Shown here piece by piece: positions 52,001 to 63,300 of a stretch of DNA of 64,000 nucleotides (position 1 is its first letter; each line of letters begins with the position of its first letter). The translations under genes and the position numbers were made by a program. The notes under the pieces are model-generated. The model was not told the DNA's origin, did not search any database, and saw only the letters and a program-made list of their open reading frames with translations. Source of the DNA: Panonychus citri (Eukaryota > Arthropoda > Arachnida > Trombidiformes > Tetranychidae); assembly GCF_014898815.1 (NCBI RefSeq), contig NW_026515542.1, forward strand, positions 826,753 through 890,752. The letters run 5' to 3'.

Positions 52001-53423
52001 TGATGATCCTGAGCCAGTTCCTGATGATGATGATGAACCAGAGTTGTTAGTTGAACCAGTTGATGATCCTGAGCCAGATGATGAACCTGAGCCAGATGAG
52101 GCACCTGAAGCAGCAGCAGCAGATGATGATCCTGAGCCAGTTCCTGATGATGATGATGAACCAGAGTTGTTAGTTGAACCAGTTGATGATCCTGAGCCAG
52201 TTGATGAACCTGAGCCAGATGTGGCACCTGAAGCAGCAGCAGAACCTGATGAAGTCAGCAGCAGATGATGATCCTGAGCCAGTTCCATGATGATGATGAA
52301 CCAGAGTTGTTAGTTGAACCAGTTGATGATCCTGGGCCAGATGATGAACCTGAGCCAGATGAGACCTGAAGCAGCAGCAGAACCTGATGAAGCACCAGCA
52401 GCAGATGATCCTGAGCCAGTTCCTGATGTCGATGATGAACCAGGTTAGTTGAACCAGTTGATGATCCTGGGCCAGATGATGAACCTGAGCCAGATGATGA
52501 ACCTGAGCCAGATGAGGCACCTGAAGCAGCAGCAGAACCTGATGAAGCACCAGCAGCAGATGATGATCCTGAGCCAGTTCCTGATGATGATGATGAACCA
52601 GAGTTGTTAGTTGAACCAGTTGATGATCCTGAGCCAGATGAGGCACCTGAAGCAGCAGCAGAACCTGATGAAGCACCAGCAGCAGATGATGATCCTGAGC
52701 CAGTTCCTGATGATGATGATGAACCAGAGTTGTTAGTTGAACCAGTTGATGATCCTGAGCCAGATGATGAACCTGAGCCAGATGAGGCACCTGAAGCAGC
52801 AGCAGAACCTGATGAAGCACCAGCAGCAGATGATGATCCTGAGCCAGTTCTGATGATGATGATGAACCAGAGTTGTTAGTTGAACCAGTTGATGATCCTG
52901 AGCCAGATGATGAACCTGAGCCAGATGATGAACCTGAGCCAGATGATGAACCTGAAGCAGCAGCAGAACCTGATGAAGCACCAGCAGCAGATGATGATCC
53001 TGAGCCAGTTCCTGATGATGAACCAGAGTTGTTAGTTGAACCAGTTGATGATCCTGAGCCAGTAGATCCTGAATTTGATGATGACGAAGAACTAGAAGCT
53101 GGTGAATCAGCAACAGATGCTTTCGAGTCTGATGAGTCTGTGTCTTCATCGTCCTCATAACCTCCATCGGCTTCGTCACTTGAATCCTCACTAGTGGTTC
53201 CATGGTCTGTATCAGTGTTTGTTTCAGTTTCAGCAAAAGATTTACCTTTGGATGTTGACTCTGATGGTGATGTAGTTTTTGGTTCTGGAGAGAAAATTGA
53301 TTTCATAGGGTTTACAATTTTTAATTCCATGTTCATTGGTGATGGCAATTTCATCGCATTAGCTTGGTCTATTGCAGTGAGTGCAACGACGGTTAAGGTG
53401 AAAAAAATAAAAAGATTATTCAT
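46040..53423 (-). CDS. Silk-like (fibroin-like) secreted Ser/Gly/Ala repeat protein, copy A
   Basis: Read from the ATG at 53,423. Residues 1-23 form a clear signal peptide. An acidic Ser/Thr/Asp/Glu-rich section follows to about residue 108. Then comes a huge array of a 48-residue unit built from short blocks such as STGSTNNSGSSSSSGTGSGS, SSAAGASSGSAAASG and ASSGSGSSSG. The end is a short non-repeat tail with a Cys-x-Cys motif (GQKCVCFA) and a stop at 46,040. Composition and design fit silk fibroins and glue proteins of arthropods; no spidroin terminal domain is seen. Many one-base indels switch the frame, the first near 52,850 where a CC becomes C, so no uninterrupted protein is present as written. 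A TATA box and AATAAA frame the gene. I think the gene is real and the indels largely sequence error; a decayed copy is the alternative. Confidence 0.78.
46100..53080 (-). repeat. 144-bp tandem repeat array A (silk coding)
   Basis: Period measured as 144 bp between the first two GAGTTGTTAG words (46,101 and 46,245). About 48-50 units, with variants lacking or gaining blocks of about 30 bp and single-base indels. 46,100-48,650 is regular; 48,650-52,600 is much more irregular; the last part is regular again. Confidence 0.93.
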
Positions 53424-53465
53424 TTTTGCTTTTTTACAAACTTGTTGAAGGAATAAGATAAACTT

Positions 53466-53502
53466 GTCTGATGAGTTGTACCTCTAAACTTGCGTTTATA
53501 TA
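53466..53502 (-). promoter_or_regulatory. Core promoter of silk-like gene A
   Basis: TATATAAA on the minus strand at 53,502-53,495, with a TCATCAG initiator-like word about 28 bases downstream (near 53,472). This leaves a leader of about 50 bases before the ATG at 53,423. Confidence 0.7.
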
Positions 53503-53699
53503 TGATTTTAAGTGGTGTCTGATCAAACAAATGTAAACTTAATTCTCTTTGTAAAATTCACAACAAGATACAAAGTTTATTTTTTGCTTATTCATCTTCA
53601 CATTAGAATGTCGCGAGTTTTCCGACGGATAAATGTTGTTTCAGTACACCAGTACTCTAAAGTTTAAGGGGAAATTTACCTACTTTTACGTGATTGAAT
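53503..53699. other. Upstream flank of silk-like gene A
   Basis: Short AT-rich stretch between the silk TATA box and the duplication junction at 53,700. All the upstream regulatory DNA unique to gene A must lie here or inside the neighbouring unit. Confidence 0.6.
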
Positions 53700-53764
53700 T
53701 AAGATTAGAATAAGAAAATATTGTCAATCCAAATCAAAACCATTTAATAGTTCCACTTATTTAC

Positions 53765-54140
53765 CTAAAGTTTTGGTTTATCAGCTGATGATGAAACCCA
53801 ATTCCATTGAAATTGTTCATTATAATCAAAATTAATCATGTCGGAGGATTTTATCTGTTGATTTGGATACATCCAAGTCTTTCATGGTTATATTGAATCC
53901 GAAAAGGCCAATATGTAGACCAACTTCGGCAACGATTTTCATTGGTGATGAAAACCTCAACCTAACCAGGGTATTGATTGAATCAGATTCCCAATAAGGT
54001 GAATGATAACATACTACAGACATGATAGATAATATAACAAGAATTGATAGTAATTCCTTTCGAAAATCAGGTAAAAGTTACTCACCGATAATTATTAATG
54101 GAACGGTAAGAAAACGGTAATTCGGGTATGTAAACCATCT
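53765..54140 (-). pseudogene. Truncated copy of DUOXA exons
   Basis: Copies of the 252-base and 58-base DUOXA exons lie at 53,765-54,013 and 54,086-54,140. All later exons are missing because the duplication broke in the following intron. Internal indels shift the frame even though net exon lengths change by multiples of three. It cannot encode a working maturation factor. Confidence 0.85.
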
Positions 54141-54196
54141 CTAAAATAGGAAAAGTACATATTTATTTAATCGTTGGTGGTGTAAATGATCAACTA

Positions 54197-54872
54197 CACT
54201 GGTGGACAAAATACTATACACTTTTGGAAAGACTAATTTGACTATAATTGAAATTATTGAGCAATAACACAATCAATACATCAATATGATGAACTTTTTG
54301 TAGATTAATAATCTGTAAAATTTCAGATTGAAACATTGATATTGGTAAAGTTATGTCATTTTTCAATAATAATGTCTCATTACGTGAATACTCAGATTTA
54401 ATTGATTTCGGCGATAGGCCAGTATTTTCAATGAGGGGAAAGGGTAATAGTCGAACCATTCTATCGAAAAAATAAGATACTAATGAAATTAGGTCACCTA
54501 TTTGATAAGCTGATCGAAAAGAAATTTCGACCATATTAACTATTAGCACGGTGAAATCATGAAAATAATGATAGATTGAATAACATGAGTTTTATAACTC
54601 TTGATGTGGTCCTCATTGATTTTGTAAAGAATATTTGACAGAAATATTGTTTAAATTGAAAAAAGTCAAAAACGTAATAGCACCTAAATTGTCCTCAGTT
54701 AAAATGCTTGTAATCTTGGTCATTCGCATAATAATCACGCAATTTTGGTTTCAACAAGATAATTAGAGCCCCCTCAAAGCTGAAAACGTCTGAATTGTGC
54801 ATTAGCTCACAATTAAATAAATCATATTAAATTATTAAAATTCAAGTGTGTATAGTATTTTGCTTGTCAGTG
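54197..54872. mobile_element. Tc1/mariner-like element, non-autonomous (copy B)
   Basis: Same insertion as 42,780-43,486, with TA on both sides and CACTG ends; 31 bp shorter through scattered small deletions. Confidence 0.82.
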
Positions 54873-55845
54873 TAATTACCTCTCTTCTGCAATCTTGAGA
54901 TTTTCTTATGTAAAATTATCATCTTTATCTCCACAGACAATCTGATTGATATTGCCGGGCATGGATTCGATCCACCAATATAACCCGTTTCTCCAGAAAA
55001 AGGTTTTGCTGATGAAGTATAGTAATTCATGACCAAGTTCGAATGGGCAAATTCCATTTTGTCAACTGGTTTATCTAACTGATCTTTATTTAGAGAACAA
55101 TCGACTTGATTACAATATAAAGTTGTATGTTTATTAAGTTTGACTTTGAGAACAATGTAGAAAAATCAGTGAGTTGGTCTACCTGAATGGAAGCCTTAGA
55201 ATGAAGAGACATACAGTTACATGTATAAATCTATATTGATAAATCGTCTATAGACAATTTTCTTGAAAGCAAAGATTATTTTACCCATTTTTCTGCACAT
55301 ATAGACCTTTTGTATAAATAGCGTTTGCTTTACCATAACTGTATTTTTTCGTTATTTCTGTCACATAGTTTGAAAGGTCATCTCGTCTCTTCTGTCGATA
55401 TCAGTAGAAAGCAAATACGAGTTAATCTTTAGTAACTCGCGTTTTACAAACCTATAATAATTTTCTACTGTCGCGATTAAAATGAGAGAGACAGAAAACT
55501 CGGTAATTCACTTTAATATTGCGATGTTTGAAACCGTTAGGTTTGAATATCCTCAACGATTTCCGGATGTTACTTCCTTTTGCTTAAGATTGATAAAGAA
55601 TCATTGGATTATCTGGTGAATCTCTGCTTAATCTCGAAGGAAATCCAAATCAACACTGATTGCTCAAGATGACTACCAAAACAATTCAACATAGCACAAC
55701 TATTTTGAAGATATGAAAGTATGCTCAAGTGTTTCATTTTGCAGACCTTGTTGAGTATGCGAAGGATAGATTTTACTCTTTCGATACGAAAATTCAAAAA
55801 ACTTTCAAATAATTATTAATATTTTTACGAAAATGTAATGTAAAT
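54873..55845. other. Spacer in unit B (copy of 43,487-44,481)
   Basis: Follows unit A with many short deletions and insertions. No supported gene. Confidence 0.6.
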
Positions 55846-56860
55846 TGTTGATTTAAATTGATTTTCCTTAAGCAACTGAATTATCACAAAAGTAGAAATT
55901 TACTTCTTCTCATTAACACAATGAGGATACACAATTTAAATATAAACGACACTTTTATTAATAAGTAAAAACTTCAATAAGTTACTGGTACAAAGAGTGT
56001 GACCAAAGTGTAATGATTATTGTCAAGGTTTCAGTTTAAATACAGGTAGAAAAAAGGTCTAAGGTTTGGTCAGTTTGACCGGATTGGTCGATTTGAATTA
56101 ATTGTCCGTTGGTAAAGTAAATGGATGATTAACTTACTAAGGTAAGTAGATAGTAAGAGAGTAAAGTGAGAGAGAAAGTAAAGAAGTGATTAAGACAGAA
56201 GTTGGGGCAATAAGAGATGAGACGAAGTCATTGGTCAGTTGAGCGACTGAAGGAGCTGACAAATCGTAATTGACCAAATGGTAAGTGTATTATTGGGTTA
56301 ATAAGTCCAATAAATGGGAAAGAAAAGATAATCTCAAAGTTCAAAGGTAAACACAAAATATGAGAAAATGATGTTGGTCAATTTACTAAAATTGACCAAT
56401 TGTTTATGCTCATATCTCAGTACACATACAACTTACAATAATTATTATTATATATTAAGACTCGCTTATCTAAGCTCTTTCTAACGATATATCATTTGTT
56501 GATAAAAACTAATTAATTAGTTAAAATGTGTGTTGGTATCAATGGTTCACTTAATTGGTCAAAATAGTCAAAAACCGAAGGTTTTTGGTTAATTGTCGTT
56601 GAACCAATTTACCGATCGACTTGGTTCGTATATTAATCGATCATATTTAACAAGAGCTTCAATTATATGTGTGTACTATTGTCGGCAAATTGTTTGATAA
56701 GAAAAAGTTAGCCACTTGAGACAATACCCAATGTTAAGTCTATGGGGAATCGGGAAAATGTTACAACTGATGTCGCATGGGAACTAATCGGAGTAATTGT
56801 AGTAACATGAAGTAGTAAATGATTAAAATGAATGAATATAATCAGTGAATATAACCAACA
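55846..56860. mobile_element. Solo LTR
   Basis: 1,015 bp beginning TGTTG and ending CAACA, flanked on both sides by TAAAT (55,841-55,845 and 56,861-56,865). Unit A has the site without the insert, with TAAAT once (44,47x). No gag or pol is present, so this is an LTR left by LTR-LTR recombination. It differs from the LTRs of the 15-27 kb element, so it belongs to another family. Confidence 0.87.
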
Positions 56861-56865
56861 TAAAT

Positions 56866-57273
56866 GTTAAGAAATGAGAAAAAGGTTAAAAATGGTTGTT
56901 TCCCTTGAGGGTTAAATGTAATCTTGTCCTCTGTCTCAACAAGTGTAAAGTTTCTTTGTTGAGATTGGCTTAAATACTTATTAGGGAGTCTTCTAGGGTA
57001 CAAGTTAGTGTTTAACTCACAAACAATTTCCACTGGTCGAAATAAAGTATAAGAGATGTGACTATATTATAAGCAAATCAAAATTCCTATTTCATTTTTG
57101 ATTTTTTATATCATAAGTAACCAATTTTGACTGAATAGATCTACAGATCTTATGCGTGTCTATATAAACCCTGAATATCATGAATATCTAAAAAACGCTA
57201 TAATACAGCCTCGAAACTTTTCTATAAGCCGCGCGATAAAACCAGACATAAAATATACAGATAATTAGGTTAA
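56866..57273. other. 3' flank of silk-like gene B
   Basis: Matches unit A closely but without the MITE and the foldback element. AATAAA on the minus strand at 57,279-57,274. Confidence 0.7.
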
Positions 57274-57318
57274 TTTATTATTATTCTCTATATCAAATCA
57301 TGTTCATATATAAGCATC

Positions 57319-60300
57319 TTATGCAAAACAAACACATTTTTGACCAGCTTCATTATAGAAAACAGAAGATGATGAACCAGAGTTGTTAGTTGAACCAGTT
57401 GATGATCCTGAGCCAGATGATGAACCTGAGCCAGATGAGGCACCTGAAGCAGCAGCAGAACCTGATGAAGCACCAGCAGCAGATGATGATCCTGAGCCAG
57501 TTCCTGATGATGATGATGAACCAGAGTTGTTAGTTGAACCAGTTGATGATCCTGAGCCAGATGATGAACCTGAGCCAGATGATGAACCTGAAGCAGCAGC
57601 AGAACCTGATGAAGCACCAGCAGCAGATGATGATCCTGAGCCAGTTCCTGATGATGATGAACCAGAGTTGTTAGTTGAACCAGTTGATGATCCTGAGCCA
57701 GATGATGAACCTGAGCCAGATGAGGCACCTGAAGCAGCAGCAGCAGATGATGATCCTGAGCCAGTTCCTGATGATGATGATGAACCTGAGTTGTTAGTTG
57801 AACCAGTTGATGATCCTGAGCCAGATGATGAACCCTAGCCAGATGAGGCACCTGAAGCAGCAGCAGAACCTGATGAAGCACCAGCAGCAGATGATGATCC
57901 TGAGCCAGTTCCTGATGATGATGATGAACCAGAGTTGTTAGTTGAACCAGTTGATGATCCTGAGCCAGATGATGAACCTGAGCCAGATGAGGCACCTGAA
58001 GCAGCAGCAGAACCTGATGAAGCACCAGCAGCAGATGATGATCCTGAGCCAGTTCCTGATGATGATGATGAACCAGAGTTGTTAGTTGAACCAGTTGATG
58101 ATCCTGAGCCAGATGATGAACCTGGAGCCAGATGAGGCACCTGAAGCAGCAGCAGAACCTGATGAAGCACCAGCAGCAGATGATGATCCTGAGCCAGTTC
58201 CTGATGATGATGATGAACCAGAGTTGTTAGTTGAACCAGTTGATGATCCTGAGCCAGATGATGAACCTGAGCCAGATGAGGCACCTGAAGCAGCAGCAGA
58301 ACCTGATGAAGCACCAGCAGCAGATGATGATCCTGAGCCAGTTCCTGATGATGATGATGAACCAGAGTTGTTAGTTGAACCAGTTGATGATCCTGAGCCA
58401 GATGATGAACCTGAGCCAGATGAGGCACCTGAAGCAGCAGCAGAACCTGATGAAGCACCAGCAGATGATGATCCTGAGCCAGTTCCTGATGATGATGATG
58501 AACCAGAGTTGTTAGTTGAACCAGTTGATGATCCTGAGCCAGATGATGAACCTGAGCCAGATGAGGCACCTGAAGAAGCAGAACCTGATGAAGCACTAGC
58601 AGCAGATGATGATCCTGAGCCAGTTCCTGATGATGATGATGAACTAGAGTTGTTAGTTGAACCAGTTGATGATCCTGAGCCAGATGATGAACCTGAGCCA
58701 GATGAGGTGAACAGCAGCAGAACCTGATGAAGCACCAGCAGCAGATGATGATCCTGAGCCAGTTCCTGATGATGATGATGAACCAGAGTTGTTAGTTGAA
58801 CCAGTTGATGATCCTGAGCCAGATGATGAACCTGAGCCAGATGAGGCACCTGAGGCAGCAGCAGCAGAACCTGATGAAGCACCAGCAGATGATGATCCTG
58901 AGCCAGTTCTGATGATGATGATGAACCAGAGTTGTTAGTTGAACCAGTTGATGATCCTGAGCAGATGATGAACCTGAGCCAGATGAGGCACCTGAAGCAG
59001 CAGCAGAACCTGATGAAGCAGCAGCAGATGATGATCCTGAGCCAGTTCCTGATGATGATGAACCAGAGTTGAAGGAACCAGTTGATGATCCTGAGCCAGA
59101 TGATGAACCTGACAGATGAGGCACCAAGCAGCAGCAGAACCTGATGAAGCACCAGCAGCAGATGATGATCCTGAGCCAGTTCCTGATGATGATGATGAAC
59201 CAGAGTTGTTAGTTGAACCAGTTGATGATCCTGAGCCAGATGATGAACCTGAGCCAGATGATAACCTCAGCAGCAGAACCTGATGAAGCAGCAGCAGATG
59301 ATGATCCTGAGCCAGTTCCTGATGATGATGATGAACCAGAGTTGTTAGTTGAACCAGTTGATGATCCTGAGCCAGATGATGAACCTGAGCCAGATGAGGC
59401 ACCTGAAGTCAGCAGAACCTGATGAAGCACCAGCAGCAGATGATGATCCTGAGCCAGTTCCTGATGATGATGATGAACCAGAGTTGTTAGTTGAACCAGT
59501 TGATGATCCTGAGCCAGATGATGAACCTGAGCCAGATGAGGCACCTGAAGCAGCAGCAGCAGATGATGATCCTGAGCCAGTTCCTGATGATGATGATGAA
59601 CCAGAGTTGTTAGTTGAACCAGTTGATGATCCTGAGCCAGATGAGGCACCTGAAGCAGCAGCAGAACCTGATGAAGCACCAGCAGCAGATGATGATCCTG
59701 AGCCAGTTCCTGATGATGATGATGAACCAGAGTTGTTAGTTGAACCAGTTGATGATCCTGAGCCAGATGATGAACCTGAGCCAGATGAGGCACCTGAAGC
59801 AGCAGAACCTGATGAAGCACTAGCAGATGATGATCCTGAGCCAGTTCCTGATGATGATGATGAACCAGAGTTGTTAGTTGAACCAGTTGATGATCCTGAG
59901 CCAGATGATGAACCTGAGCCAGATGAGGCACCTGAAGCAGCAGCAGAACCTGATGAAGCACCAGCAGCAGATGATGATCCTGAGCCAGTTCCTGATGATG
60001 ATGATGAACCAGAGTTGTTAGTTGAACCAGTTGATGATCCTGAGCCAGATGATGAACCTGAGCCAGATGAGCACCTGAAGCAGCAGCAGAACCTGATGAA
60101 GCACCAGCAGCAGATGATGATCCTGAGCCAGTTCCTGATGATGATGATGAACCAGAGTTGTTAGTTGAACCAGTTGATGATCCTGAGCCAGATGATGAAC
60201 CTGAGCCAGATGAGGCACCTGAAGCAGCAGAACCTGATGAAGCACCAGCAGCAGATGATGATCCTGAGCCAGTTCCTGATGATGATGATGAACCAGAGTT

Positions 60301-63300
60301 GTTAGTTGAACCAGTTGATGAACCTGAGCCAGATGAGGCACCTGAAGCAGCAGCAGAACCTGATGAAGCACCAGCAGCAGATGATGATCCTGAGCCAGTT
60401 CCTGATGATGATGATGAACCAGAGTTGTTAGTTGAACCAGTTGATGATCCTGAGCCAGATGATGAACCTGACAGATGATGAACCTGAAGCAGCAGCAGAA
60501 CCTGACAGCACCAGCAGCAGATGATGATCCTGAGCCAGTTCCTGATGATGATGATGAACCAGAGTTGTTAGTTGAACCAGTTGATGATCCTGAGCCAGAT
60601 GATGAACCTGAGCCAGATGAGGCACCCAGAAGCAGCAGAACCTGATGAAGCACCAGCAGCAGATGATGATCCTGAGCCAGTTCCTGATGATGATGATGAA
60701 CCAGAGTTGTTAGTTGAACCAGTTGATGATCCTGAGCCAGATGATGAACCTGAGCCAGATGAGGCACCTGAAGCAGCAGCAGAACCTGATGAAGCACCAG
60801 CAGCAGATGATGATCCTGAGCCAGTTCCTGATGATGATGATGAACCAGAGTTGTTAGTTGAACCAGTTGATGATCCTGAGCCAGATGATGAACCTGAGCC
60901 AGATGAGGCACCCGAAGCAGCAGCAGAACCTGATGAAGCACCAGCAGCAGATGATGATCCTGAGCCAGTTCCTGATGATGATGATGAACCAGAGTTGTTA
61001 GTTGAACCAGTTGATGATCCTGAGCCAGATGATGAACCTGAGCCAGATGAGGCACCTGAAGCAGCAGCAGAACCTGATGAAGCACCAGCAGCAGATGATG
61101 ATCCTGAGCCAGTTCCTGATGATGATGATGAACCTGTTGTTAGTTGAACCAGTTGATGATCCTGAGCCAGATGATGAACCTGAGCCAGATGAGGCACCTG
61201 AAGCAGCAGCAGAACCTGATGAAGCACCAGCAGCAGATGATGATCCTGAGCCAGTTCCTGATGATGATGATGAACCAGAGTTGTTAGGAACCAGTTGATG
61301 ATCCTGAGCAGATGATGAACCTGAGCCAGATGAGGCACCTGAAGCAGCAGCAGAACCTGATGAAGCACCAGCAGCAGATGATGATCCTGAGCCAGTTCCT
61401 GATGATGATGATGAACCAGAGAGTTAGTTGAACCAGTTGATGATCCTGAGCCAGATGATGAACCTGAGCCAGATGAGGCACCTAGCAGCAGAACCTGATG
61501 AAGCACCAGCAGCAGATGATGATACTGAGCCAGTTCCTGATGATGATGATGAACCAGAGTTGTTAGTTGAACCAGTTGATGATCCTGAGCCAGATGATGA
61601 ACCTGAGCCAGATGATGAACCTGGCAGCAGCAGAACCTGATGAAGCACCAGCAGATGATGATCCTGAGCCAGTTCCTGATGATGATGATGAACCAGAGTT
61701 GTTAGTTGAACCAGTTGATGATCCTGAGCCAGATGATGAACCTGAGCCAGATGAGGCACCTGAAGCAGCAGCAGAACCTGATGAAGCACCAGCAGCAGAT
61801 GATGATCCTGCCAGTTCCTGATGATGATGATGAACCAGAGTTGTTAGTTGAACCAGTTGATGATCCTGAGCCAGATGATGAACCTGAGCCAGATGAGGCA
61901 CCTGAAGCAGCAGCAGCAGATGATGATCCTGAGCCAGTTCCTGATGATGATGATGAACCAGAGTTGTTAGTTGAACCAGTTGATGATCCTGAGCCAGATG
62001 ATGAACCTGAGCCAGATGAGGCACCTGAAGCAGCAGCAGAACCTGATGAAGCACCAGCAGCAGATGATGATCCTGAGCCAGTTCCTGATGATGATGATGA
62101 ACCAGAGTTGTTAGTTGAACCAGTTGATGATCCTGAGCCAGATGATGAACCTGAGCCAGATGAGGAACTGAAGCAGCAGCAGAACCTGATGAAGCACCAG
62201 CAGCAGATGATGATCCTGAGCCAGTTCCTGATGATGATGATGAACCAGAGTTGTTAGTTGAACCAGTTGATGATCCTGAGCCAGATGATGAACCTGAGCC
62301 AGATGAGGCACCTGAAGCAGCAGCAGAACCTGATGAAGCACCAGCAGCAGATGATGATCCTGAGCCAGTTCCTGATGATGATGATGAACCAGAGTTGTTA
62401 GTTGAACCAGTTGATGATCCTGAGCCAGATGATGAACCTGAGCCAGATGAGGCACCTGAAGCAGCAGCAGAACCTGATGAAGCACCAGCAGATGATGATC
62501 CTGAGCCAGTTCCTGATGATGATGATGAACCAGAGTTGTTAGTTGAACCAGTTGATGATCCTGAGCCAGATGATGAACCTGAGCCAGATGAGGCACCTGA
62601 GCAGCAGCAGAACCTGATGAAGCACCAGCAGCAGATGATGATCCTGAGCCAGTTCCTGATGATGATGATGAACCAGAGTTGTTAGTTGAACCAGTTGATG
62701 ATCCTGAGCCAGATGATGAACCTGAGCCAGATGAGGCACCTGAAGCAGCAGCAGAACCTGATGAAGCACCAGGCAGATGATGATCCTGAGTTCCTCCTGA
62801 TGATGATGATGAACCAGAGTTAGAAGGAACCAGTTGATGATCCTGAGCCAGATGATGAACCTGAGCCAGATGAGGCACCTGAAGCAGCAGCAGAACCTGA
62901 TGAAGCACCAGCAGCAGATGATGATCCTGAGCCAGTTCCTGATGATGATGATGAACCAGAGTTGTTAGTTGAACCAGTTGATGATCCTGAGCCAGATGAT
63001 GAACCTGAGCCAGATGAGGCACCTGAAGCAGCAGCAGAACCTGATGAAGCACCAGCAGCAGATGATCCTGAGCCAGTTCCTGATGATGATGATGAACCAG
63101 AGTTAGTTGAACCAGTTGATGATCCTGAGCCAGATGATGAACCTGAGCCAGATGATGAACCTGAAGCAGCAGCAGAACCTGATGAAGCACCAGCAGCAGA
63201 TGATGATCCTGAGCCAGTTCCTGATGATGATGATGAACCAGAGTTGTTAGTTGAACCAGTTGATGATCCTGAGCCAGATGATGAACCTGAGCCAGATGAG

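Larger units (their letters stand above)
42277..53699. repeat. Tandem duplication unit A
   Basis: Sequence from the DUOXA intron at 42,277 through the silk-like gene and its upstream flank recurs from 53,700 onward in the same order and orientation. The unit is about 11.4 kb and the second copy runs off the window. Unit A keeps the DUOXA 3' exons next to it on the left. Confidence 0.88.
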
